NCBI GenBank assembly: GCA_014859445.1
Contig: JACUUC010000012.1
Coordinates: forward strand, 21,553 to 85,552
Direction of reading: 5' to 3'
Length of the DNA stretch: 64,000 nt
Source: Bacterioplanes sp.
GTDB lineage: Bacteria; Pseudomonadota; Gammaproteobacteria; Pseudomonadales; Oceanobacteraceae
Below are positions 26,433-33,666 of the stretch, one piece after another. The notes under the pieces are model-generated. The model was not told where the DNA came from. It was given only the letters and a program-made list of their open reading frames with translations, and did no database searches. The position numbers and the translations under genes were made by a program. The stretch's first letter is position 1; each line of letters starts with the position of its first letter.

Positions 26433-28802
26433 ATGCTGTGGCGTTTATTGCGAAGTTTTCGCGCTCAAATTCTGGCGTTTGCATTGGCCATGGTGTTGTT
26501 GGCCACGATATCCATTTTGGTGTTGGTGTTTTTGAATACCGCGCGTTCCTTTCAACTGCAAGCGAATAGCAATATTGATCAAGCCTTACAAGTCTTTGAG
26601 CAACGTCTTTCTAGCCGAGAGCAGCAGTTGGAAATCAGTGCGGCGGTACTGGTTGCTGATTTCGGTTTTAAGCAGGCGCTCAGCAGTCGCGATCAAGCGA
26701 CGATTGTCAGCGCATTGAATAATCAAGGTGCGCGAATTCAAGCGGATCTGATGTTTACCTTAAATCTACAGGGCGACGTGACGGCCAGTAGTCGTGATCA
26801 GGTGAACGACAAAATTTCCGTGTCGATGGCGGAATTGATGCAATCGGTGAGCAATCGCACTTCCTTCTCTCAATTTGAATTGCTGCCATCTGGTTTGTAT
26901 TTGGTGGTGTATTTGCCCGTGCGGGCGCCGTCGATTATTGGCTTCGTGGGGGTCGGATTCCAAATGAATGACACCGTACTCGCCAATATCAGTGCGTCGG
27001 ATGAGGTCGGCGGTACGTTGTTGTTTCAGCGAGACGTCGCAACCGATGCCAGTGAGCGCCTCGTTTTGGCCAGTTCTTGGCGTCCAGCGTTGGCGCTTGA
27101 GCAGTTGCAAATACAACAGACGTTGAGTTATTGGCCTTGGTTGATGGGTTTTCAAGACAACCAACGATATTTAAATCGTGACGTGTTGTTGTGGGAAAAC
27201 GCACATCAGGCGGCATGGATGGTGATTTCCGTGGACGTACAGCCGTTATACGAACGTTTTGCTGCACTGCGTGATCGGATTCTATTGGTCAGTGCGATGT
27301 TGATACTGATCACGGTACTCGGTAGTTTTGCCATTGCCAGTGGTCTGACCGTGCCGCTGCAATCGTTAGTGTATAGTGCGCGTTTGATCGCTCGTGGTCA
27401 GTACGATCAATTGCCGGAACGTAGCTTGTTTAATCGGGATATCTCCTTGTTGAATCGCGCTTTTCGTGCGATGGCGAGAGATTTACAAATACGTGAACAC
27501 AAAATCGTGTATCAAAACCGTCATGACGTGTTAACGGGATTACTGAATCGAGACAGTTTTCAAACCGAGTTAAAAGAGATCATACATAGTCAGGCCGCCT
27601 TTTTATTATTTACTTTCAATATGGTTCGGTTTCGCAGTGTGAATGACACGCTGGGGCCCGATATTGCTGATGCGTGCTTACAGGTATTTGCCAAGCGACT
27701 GCGTTTGTTTCCGGGTTTGCAGTTTGCGGCTCGTTTAGGAGTGGATGAATTTTCTGGCATCGTGTTGGTATCGGATACGCAGCTGCCAGCAACGATTTGC
27801 CAGCAGTTAGTGCAAGAACTGACACGGCCCATGGTATTGGGTGAAGTGGAAGTAACACCTGAGATTCGTATGGGCTATACCCACGAAATGGCTTTCCATG
27901 AAGATCTACGTACATTGACGCGACGTACGAATATTGCTTTGGAATATGCTCGGCAACACCATCTCGCGTGTTTTGGCTACCAAGACGGGATGGATAATGC
28001 CTATTTGCAGCGTTTAGAGATCATTAAATCGTTGAAATACGCGTTGCAAGCCAATGACCAGCAGCTGCAAATGTACTACCAGCCGAAAATGGAACTGGCC
28101 AGTGGTCATATTACGCAAGCGGAGGCACTCATTCGCTGGCAGCATCCTGTGGATGGTTTTATGGCGCCAGATATGTTCATTGAGCTGGCCGAGCAAGCAG
28201 GCTTTATTGAAGAAGTGACCCGCTGGGTGGTACAACGGGTATTGCATGATTTGCAGCAGCTACGAGATGAGGGGCATGCGCTACAGATCGCCATCAATTT
28301 ATCAGCACAGGATGTGAGTAACCACGAGTTGATGCAATGGTTGCAGGTACAGCTTATTCAAGCCGGATTGAGCTCCGCTGATTTGTGCTTGGAATTAACC
28401 GAACGTGATGTCACGGCCGATGAAGGTGCTATTTGTACTTCGCTACAGTGGTTGCAAGAACAAGGGTTCACCATTGCGCTGGACGACTACGGTGTCGGGT
28501 ATTCGGCGTTGTCTCGATTAGCTACGTTGCCCGTAGACGAAATTAAAATCGATAAAAGCTTTGTGCTCGATTTAGCCACCAATGACAGCCATCGTATTAT
28601 TGTCGAATCGACCATTTTTATGGCGCATAAGTTGAATCTCAGTGTCGTAGCCGAAGGGGTGGAAGATGCCGATGCGCAAGCGTGGTTAGGCACCCATCAA
28701 TGCGATGCGATTCAAGGTTACCATTTGGCTCGTCCGATGCCGTTGGCGACGTTTATGACGTGGTTGGCCGAATATTCATTACCCCAACAGGAGCGTGTCT
28801 AA
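26433..28802 (+). CDS. Membrane EAL phosphodiesterase with degenerate GGDEF domain
   Basis: A 789-residue protein. Two membrane segments (about 12-32 and 282-305) bracket a periplasmic sensor domain of the double-CACHE/CHASE size, then HAMP (about 305-360). The GGDEF domain reads LGVDEF near residue 433, so the active loop is altered and cyclase activity is unlikely. The EAL domain is complete: QAEALIRW (562), INLSAQD, LELTERD, LDDYGVGYSAL (683), EIKIDKSFV and VAEGVED, which supply the metal ligands and catalytic Lys. It should hydrolyse c-di-GMP in response to a periplasmic signal. It shares a base with the next gene (TAATG). Confidence 0.9.
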   Translation: MLWRLLRSFRAQILAFALAMVLLATISILVLVFLNTARSFQLQANSNIDQALQVFEQRLSSREQQLEISAAVLVADFGFKQALSSRDQATIVSALNNQGARIQADLMFTLNLQGDVTASSRDQVNDKISVSMAELMQSVSNRTSFSQFELLPSGLYLVVYLPVRAPSIIGFVGVGFQMNDTVLANISASDEVGGTLLFQRDVATDASERLVLASSWRPALALEQLQIQQTLSYWPWLMGFQDNQRYLNRDVLLWENAHQAAWMVISVDVQPLYERFAALRDRILLVSAMLILITVLGSFAIASGLTVPLQSLVYSARLIARGQYDQLPERSLFNRDISLLNRAFRAMARDLQIREHKIVYQNRHDVLTGLLNRDSFQTELKEIIHSQAAFLLFTFNMVRFRSVNDTLGPDIADACLQVFAKRLRLFPGLQFAARLGVDEFSGIVLVSDTQLPATICQQLVQELTRPMVLGEVEVTPEIRMGYTHEMAFHEDLRTLTRRTNIALEYARQHHLACFGYQDGMDNAYLQRLEIIKSLKYALQANDQQLQMYYQPKMELASGHITQAEALIRWQHPVDGFMAPDMFIELAEQAGFIEEVTRWVVQRVLHDLQQLRDEGHALQIAINLSAQDVSNHELMQWLQVQLIQAGLSSADLCLELTERDVTADEGAICTSLQWLQEQGFTIALDDYGVGYSALSRLATLPVDEIKIDKSFVLDLATNDSHRIIVESTIFMAHKLNLSVVAEGVEDADAQAWLGTHQCDAIQGYHLARPMPLATFMTWLAEYSLPQQERV

Positions 28803-29653
28803 TGCCGCCGTTTGTAAAGCGATACCAGATGTTGATTGTTCTGTTTACTGCGCTATTCAGTGTCAATGCCGTCGCTGGCAGTCAGTTGTTGGCAACGGGC
28901 GGTGTGACCCAAGTGGAGGGCAGTGCTGGTGGTGGATTGGTTCCTTGGGCGGTGATTGCCGGTTATGGAGATGCTAATGAATACAGCTCTGGTGCATTTA
29001 CCACGCAAGTGGATTTGGCTGATTTTCGTTTACACAGTGTCGGTGCTTATGCGTCTTGGGATAATCGCTGGGAATTATCCGCTAGCCAGCAGCGCTTTAC
29101 CGTTAAGCAAACCGATGTGGTGCTGCGCCAAGAAGTGTATGGCGTGAAAGCGCGAATAGCGGGTGATGTACTTTATGGCCCTGGACCACAGTGGTCGTTG
29201 GGAGTGCAGTACAAACGCTTATTGGATGACGCGGTGGCACAGTCACTATCGGCCGATAAAACCCATGCCGACCTGGATGTGTATTTGGCGGCGAGTCAAA
29301 TACATTTGGCCGCGTTTGCGGGGTATAACGTGATGTGGAATGCCACGTTGCGCGCCAGTCGTGCCAATCAATTAGGCTTTTTGGGCTACGGCGGTGACGA
29401 ACAGCAACGTCATCAGTCATTGCTCGAGGTATCGGCTCTCATGTTAGTCCGGCCCGACCTAGCCATCGGTGTTGAGTATCGACAAAAACCCGATAATTTG
29501 TCGGCCATTAAAGAAGATGATTGGTACGATGTGTTTGTCGCTTGGTTTCCGAATAAGCACGTCAGTGTGACCGCCGCTTGGGCGCATACAGGGCGCATCG
29601 CGGGTAGTGATAAGCAGGAAGGTATGTACTGGTCGTTAGCGACTTTCTTTTAA
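28802..29653 (+). CDS. DUF3034 family outer-membrane-type protein
   Basis: A 283-residue exported protein with signal peptide (MLIVLFTALFSVNAVAG) that fits the DUF3034 family. The mature N-terminus LLATGGVTQVEGSAGGGLVPWAVIAGYG and the alternating hydrophobic strands ending in WSLATFF suggest a small outer-membrane beta barrel. Motifs LHSVGAYASWDNRWELSASQQ and GIEYRQKPDNL-like GVEYRQKPDNL recur in the family as I remember it. The ATG at 28802 overlaps the EAL stop; an earlier in-frame start would lie inside the EAL gene. Function unknown; co-expression with a cupredoxin and a haemoglobin is the main clue. Confidence 0.82.
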   Translation: MPPFVKRYQMLIVLFTALFSVNAVAGSQLLATGGVTQVEGSAGGGLVPWAVIAGYGDANEYSSGAFTTQVDLADFRLHSVGAYASWDNRWELSASQQRFTVKQTDVVLRQEVYGVKARIAGDVLYGPGPQWSLGVQYKRLLDDAVAQSLSADKTHADLDVYLAASQIHLAAFAGYNVMWNATLRASRANQLGFLGYGGDEQQRHQSLLEVSALMLVRPDLAIGVEYRQKPDNLSAIKEDDWYDVFVAWFPNKHVSVTAAWAHTGRIAGSDKQEGMYWSLATFF

Positions 29654-29672
29654 TTCGGTCTGGGGAGATGAG

Positions 29673-30098
29673 ATGAAATCGTCCTTGCTGTCTTGTGGTG
29701 TGCTGTTATCGAGTGCGCTGTTGTTGTCGCTACCTGTTCATAGTCAGTCTTTGTATGAGCGCTTAGGTGGGGAGGCGGGTATGCTGGCCATCACCAATGC
29801 CTTTATCGAGGAAATCAGTTTTGATGCGATGGTTTATCCTTACTTTCGTACGTCGGATATTGGCCGATTTCAGGCCAAGTTCAGTGAGCAATTGTGCGTT
29901 GCCGTCAATGGACCTTGCGAATACACGGGGGATTCGATGTTACTGGTACACCGTGGCATGGGTATTGATGAAGCGGCATTCAATAGGACGGTTGAATTGT
30001 TGCAAGCAGCGATGACGCGAGAAGGCGTTCATCATACCGATCAGAATCGTATCTTGAAGCAATTTGCGCCGATGCGCGCTGATATTATCCATCAATGA
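29673..30098 (+). CDS. Exported group 1 truncated haemoglobin
   Basis: A 141-residue protein with a signal peptide (about 1-25, ending VHSQ) followed by a truncated haemoglobin domain. SLYERLGGEAGMLAITNAF is the standard N-terminal helix pair. The proximal haem ligand is His93 in LLVHRGMGIDEAAF. By hand alignment the B10 position, Tyr in the classic NO-scavenging TrHbN, is Ile45 here. Two cysteines (75 and 82) lie in the mature part and could pair in the periplasm. It is the last gene of the cupredoxin-EAL-DUF3034 operon, 19 bp after DUF3034. Family call strong; ligand and role unknown. Confidence 0.88.
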   Translation: MKSSLLSCGVLLSSALLLSLPVHSQSLYERLGGEAGMLAITNAFIEEISFDAMVYPYFRTSDIGRFQAKFSEQLCVAVNGPCEYTGDSMLLVHRGMGIDEAAFNRTVELLQAAMTREGVHHTDQNRILKQFAPMRADIIHQ

Positions 30099-30201
30099 TG
30101 GGGGATTAGCCCATCGGCACAGAAGGGTTTTTTCTGACCCTTCTCATGTGCGTCTGCTGTTCTTTGTTGCTGTCTGCTTAGCCATTATCGTTAAGTGGAC
30201 G

Positions 30202-30714
30202 TTAGCGTGGGCATACTTCATTGATTAGGCGGTCCTGCGCATGTAACACGCGGCGCTGTGCTAAATCGGCTTGTCCTTGTAAATCGGTCGGAATCAATTC
30301 TAACGTGCTGCAATTCAACACATAGGCTTGCTTGCTCAAACGATCAACATGCTGCTTTTCAAACCGGTACAGAATAAACCGTGCAACGGTGGTGTGTTCA
30401 TTGAGGCGTTGCTGTGCAATGGCGTTGCTATCCAGTACGGTGAAAGCGGTAATCATGGGGAAGGTGTGCGTCCATGGTCGCCAAGCATTCGGAGTGGTTT
30501 CTGTGGCGACGACCACCGACTCGGCGGGCAAACGCTGCTGTTGATGATCAAACCACGCGTATTCCCAACTGATTTGATACCCCAACATACCCGCTCCGGC
30601 AAACACGGGGATGATCCATTTTGGCAATAAGTTGCCTGTGATCTTGCGTAAAATTAAGGCGATACCTGCGGCACCAAGGCCAGCCGCAATCATGGCAATG
30701 ATAGTCCAAATCAT
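30202..30714 (-). CDS. Small membrane protein of unknown function
   Basis: A 170-residue protein with two N-terminal membrane segments (IWTIIAMIAAGLGAAGIALIL and PKWIIPVFAGAGMLGYQI) and a C-terminal domain of about 115 residues that likely faces the periplasm (WFDHQQQRLPAESVVVATE). Two cysteines (in LNCSTLE and NEVCPR) could form a disulfide. I do not recognise a named family. It follows the symporter gene on the same strand but lies beyond that gene's terminator, so it may be transcribed separately or by read-through. Confidence 0.75.
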   Translation of the reverse strand: MIWTIIAMIAAGLGAAGIALILRKITGNLLPKWIIPVFAGAGMLGYQISWEYAWFDHQQQRLPAESVVVATETTPNAWRPWTHTFPMITAFTVLDSNAIAQQRLNEHTTVARFILYRFEKQHVDRLSKQAYVLNCSTLELIPTDLQGQADLAQRRVLHAQDRLINEVCPR

Positions 30715-30736
30715 AAGCGAGTTTCCTAACGTAAAG

Positions 30737-30755
30737 AGGCCTCATGATGAGGCCT
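30737..30755 (-). promoter_or_regulatory. Perfect hairpin in the leader of the small membrane protein gene
   Basis: An 8-bp perfect stem (AGGCCTCA and its complement) with a 3-base loop sits between the symporter terminator and the ATG at 30714. Only CTTT follows it on the minus strand. It may be a second, weak terminator or a leader structure. Confidence 0.4.
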
Positions 30756-30762
30756 AAGTAGC

Positions 30763-30792
30763 AAAAAGACCACAAGTGCTAGCACCTGTGGT
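30763..30792 (-). terminator. Rho-independent terminator after the symporter gene
   Basis: On the minus strand an 11-bp stem with one G-T pair (ACCACAGGTGC with its partner) is followed by C and five T, 8 bp past the symporter stop. Confidence 0.85.
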
Positions 30793-30800
30793 TTCGCTTA

Positions 30801-32567
30801 TTAGTGATCAATTGCGCCGCCAGCCCCTTTTGGCGTACGAACACTCTCAACCAGATCTTGAATGTCTTGTGGTGGTTCTTCTGTGCTTAACGACACCGCA
30901 TAAGCCACGGTAAAGTTAATCATGGCACCCACTGCACCGAAGGACAGAGGTGAAATTCCGAACAACCAGTTATCAGGCGTATTAGCCAGCATGTTGGTGC
31001 CTGGAATGAACAACCAGCCAAGGTAGGTGAAGATGTACAGCAAGGTTGAAATCAAACCTGCCAACATGCCCGCGACGGCTCCTTTGCTGTTTACGCGCTT
31101 GGAAAAGATGCCCATCATCAATGCAGGGAAGATGGAAGACGCCGCCAAGCCGAAGGCCAATGCCACGGTTTGTGCTGCAAATCCGGGTGGATTCAGACCG
31201 AGGTAAGTTGCAACCAAGATTGCCACCGCCATCGAGCTTCGAGCCGCCAATAACTCACCTTTCTCGCTGATGTCAGGCTTGATCATGGTTTTGATCAAGT
31301 CATGGCTCACCGCCGAAGAAATAGCTAAGAGTAGACCCGCAGCGGTTGATAGTGCGGCCGCAATACCACCGGCGGCAATCAAACCGATAACCCAACCTGG
31401 TAGTTGCGCAATCTCTGGATTCGCCAATACCATGATGTCGTTGTTCACGGTCAGCTCACTGCCATTCCAACCACGCTCTGTGGCAATGGGGGCAAAGTCG
31501 GCGTTTTTATCATTGTACATTTGAATGCGGCCATCGTTGTTTTTGTCTTCAAAACGAACCAGACCAGTTTCTTCCCACGTTTTCATCCATTCTGGACGCT
31601 CAGCGTATTCCAAAGCAGGTGCTGACGTACCTTCTGGGTAAACGGTGTTAATTAAGTTTAAACGTGCCATAGACGCAACCGCAGGCGCAGTCAGGTACAA
31701 GGCGGCAATAAACACCAAAGCCCAACCCGCAGACCAGCGTGCGTCAGCCACTTTCGGTACGGTGAAGAAGCGAATGATCACGTGCGGTAAGCCAGCGGTA
31801 CCAATCATCAGAGATAAGGTAAACAGCAACATATTGAGTTTGTTTTCAACATCCGCGGTGTAGTCGCGGAAACCCAAATCAGCAACGACTTCGTTCAGTT
31901 TGGTAAGAAGTGGTACGCCCGACTCAACGTGCGTTCCGAACATACCAAACATAGGAATTGGGTTACCGGTCAGTTGCAACGAAATGAACACGGCAGGAAT
32001 GGTGTAGGCAATGATCAGTACCACGTATTGTGCAACCTGCGTGTAGGTAATGCCTTTCATACCACCGACAACGGCGTAAACGAATACCACCGCAGCGGCA
32101 ATCCAAATACCAGCGGTACTGCTGACTTCTAAGAAGCGAGAGAAGGCAACACCCGCACCGGTCATTTGACCAATTACGTAGGTGACCGAGGCAATGATCA
32201 AACAAATGACCGCTACCAGACGAGCACTTTTGCTGTAAAAACGGTCACCGATGAAATCGGGCACGGTAAACTTACCAAATTTACGCAGGTAAGGTGCCAG
32301 CAATAACGCCAGTAACACGTAACCACCGGTCCAGCCCATTAAGAACGATGAGTTGACGTAACCGACCGACAACAGACCCGCCATCGAGATAAACGAAGCG
32401 GCTGACATCCAGTCGGCAGCGGTTGCCATGCCGTTGGCAACGGGGTGAACACCGCCACCTGCCACATAGTATTCTTTCGTTGATCCGGCACGTGCCCAGA
32501 TGGCAATACCGAAATACAGCGCAAATGACGCGCCGACAAAGATTAGGTTAATCGCAAATTGACTCAT
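30801..32567 (-). CDS. Sodium:solute symporter, large subunit (VC_2705/ActP-like)
   Basis: A 588-residue SLC5-family transporter with about 13 membrane segments. The N-terminal STKEYYVAGGGVHPVANGMATAADWMSAASFISM and GLAASSIFPALMMGIFSKR are typical of the ActP group that carries acetate and other short acids with sodium. An extracytoplasmic loop near residue 342 contains DKNNDGRIQMYN, which has the spacing of a calcium-binding EF-hand loop, a feature I associate with the VC_2705 subfamily rather than with E. coli ActP. The partner small subunit lies 3 bp upstream. Together with acs and crbRS this gives uptake, sensing and activation of acetate. Confidence 0.92.
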   Translation of the reverse strand: MSQFAINLIFVGASFALYFGIAIWARAGSTKEYYVAGGGVHPVANGMATAADWMSAASFISMAGLLSVGYVNSSFLMGWTGGYVLLALLLAPYLRKFGKFTVPDFIGDRFYSKSARLVAVICLIIASVTYVIGQMTGAGVAFSRFLEVSSTAGIWIAAAVVFVYAVVGGMKGITYTQVAQYVVLIIAYTIPAVFISLQLTGNPIPMFGMFGTHVESGVPLLTKLNEVVADLGFRDYTADVENKLNMLLFTLSLMIGTAGLPHVIIRFFTVPKVADARWSAGWALVFIAALYLTAPAVASMARLNLINTVYPEGTSAPALEYAERPEWMKTWEETGLVRFEDKNNDGRIQMYNDKNADFAPIATERGWNGSELTVNNDIMVLANPEIAQLPGWVIGLIAAGGIAAALSTAAGLLLAISSAVSHDLIKTMIKPDISEKGELLAARSSMAVAILVATYLGLNPPGFAAQTVALAFGLAASSIFPALMMGIFSKRVNSKGAVAGMLAGLISTLLYIFTYLGWLFIPGTNMLANTPDNWLFGISPLSFGAVGAMINFTVAYAVSLSTEEPPQDIQDLVESVRTPKGAGGAIDH

Positions 32568-32570
32568 GGC

Positions 32571-32831
32571 TTACTCCTCGACACCGAATTCTTTATCGAG
32601 TTTGTTCATTCGCCACGCGTAGTGAAAAATGATCGCGATAAACGTAATGATGGAACCTTGCTGGGCAAACCAAAAGCCTAAGTCTGCGCCACCCACGGCG
32701 ATACCCGACAGCATAGGTCGTAAGATGATACCGAAGCCATAAGAGACCAGCGCCCAGACCACGAGACTGCCAAGAATTAAACGTACATTGGCCCGCCAAT
32801 AGGCGGCTGCGTTCGTTTTATCTGTATCCAT
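32571..32831 (-). CDS. DUF4212 protein, small subunit of the sodium:solute symporter
   Basis: An 86-residue membrane protein with two segments (LILGSLVVWALVSYGFGIIL and IITFIAIIFHYAWRMNKL) and the motif GADLGFWFAQQGSI, which is characteristic of the DUF4212/YjcH-like partners of SLC5 symporters. AGGAAGGG precedes the ATG. It is the first gene of the symporter operon, 3 bp before the large subunit, and lies behind the sigma-54-like promoter. Confidence 0.93.
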   Translation of the reverse strand: MDTDKTNAAAYWRANVRLILGSLVVWALVSYGFGIILRPMLSGIAVGGADLGFWFAQQGSIITFIAIIFHYAWRMNKLDKEFGVEE

Positions 32832-33151
32832 AACCCTTCCTCATTTTTATAGTTGACCTAACCAAGCTAGGTGAGTGCCAGCAATTACAGAAGATAGACA
32901 TTGGTAGTAGGGGTTGGTTATGCCCTGTTATTTTCATTAAAAAACTATAAAAAACAAATGGTTAGGGTATTAATTCAGTGTTCTTTTTAATCCGCTGAAC
33001 GACCAAGGTAGTAGTTGCTGGCAGTCTGTCTATGACCTCGGATGGCCTTAAATGACGTTAATGATCGTGTCACATTCTGTTACATTGATGGCCTTTTCGT
33101 ACAATAATCGTGATCCATTCGCGCCATACCATTTTTGTCAGAGGGTTCGTC
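32832..33151. other. Intergenic region between the symporter operon and the DUF2147 gene
   Basis: This 320-bp divergent gap holds the sigma-54-like promoter of the symporter operon near its left end. An AT-rich run around 32930-32960 could be a bend or IHF-type site. A TACAAT at about 33101 may be a -10 for the DUF2147 gene. No gene of its own is convincing. Confidence 0.5.
32865..32880 (-). promoter_or_regulatory. Sigma-54-like promoter of the symporter operon
   Basis: On the minus strand TGGCAC at 32880-32875 is followed after 5 bases by TAGCT at 32869-32865. The invariant GG and GC are exactly 10 bases apart, and only one base of TTGCW differs. Transcription would begin near 32854, about 23 bases before the DUF4212 ATG. 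The position supports it; it was found by eye. Confidence 0.5.
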
Positions 33152-33631
33152 ATGACACATTTCACATTGTCCGTGGCCTTAACGGTAACGCTGTTTTCGG
33201 GTTCTGTTTATGCGGCAAGCCAAGATCGAGTCACAGGCTTGTGGCAAACCGTGGATGATAAGACGGGGGAGGCAGCCAGTATTGTCCATATTCATGTGGC
33301 TGATGCGGGTGAGTTGAGGGGCACCATCAAAACCTTGCTACGATCAGAAGATCAAGGCAAAGTCTGTGACCTTTGTCCGGATGCGTTTTATAACCAGCCT
33401 ATCGAGGGGTTAACCTTTATGTGGGGTTTGCAGCCCAGCCAATCTGGTGCGTGGCAAGGTGGGCGAATTTTAGATCCGGAAAGTGGTTCTATCTATCGTT
33501 CTCAGCTGACCGTGTCTGACGATGGTCAAACCATTACGGTGCGTGGTTATATAGGGGTATCTTGGTTAGGGCGTAGTCAGCAATGGCAACGCGTCGAGCA
33601 AGGTGATGCGCTACACGCCAGTAGCGATTAA
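33152..33631 (+). CDS. DUF2147 family exported protein
   Basis: A 159-residue protein with a signal peptide (SVALTVTLFSGSVYA) and a lipocalin-like beta domain of the DUF2147 family. The start of the mature part, DRVTGLWQTVDDKTGEAASIVHI, and the centre, DQGKVCDLCPDAFYNQPIEGLTFMWGL, follow the family, in which CxxC and a Gly-Leu step before a Trp are common. I start it at ATG 33152, which opens the signal peptide; the frame runs 42 bases further up without a better site. Exported, function unknown. Confidence 0.85.
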   Translation: MTHFTLSVALTVTLFSGSVYAASQDRVTGLWQTVDDKTGEAASIVHIHVADAGELRGTIKTLLRSEDQGKVCDLCPDAFYNQPIEGLTFMWGLQPSQSGAWQGGRILDPESGSIYRSQLTVSDDGQTITVRGYIGVSWLGRSQQWQRVEQGDALHASSD

Positions 33632-33666
33632 TGATAGGTGACGATACCGTTTATAAAGGATGAGAC

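Noticed and set aside
26433..28802. Active diguanylate cyclase
   Set aside because: The GGDEF loop is LGVDEF, so only the EAL activity is supported.
30119..30143. Hairpin AGAAGGG/CCCTTCT after the truncated haemoglobin gene
   Set aside because: The T-run lies in the loop and not after the stem, so it is not a convincing terminator on either strand.
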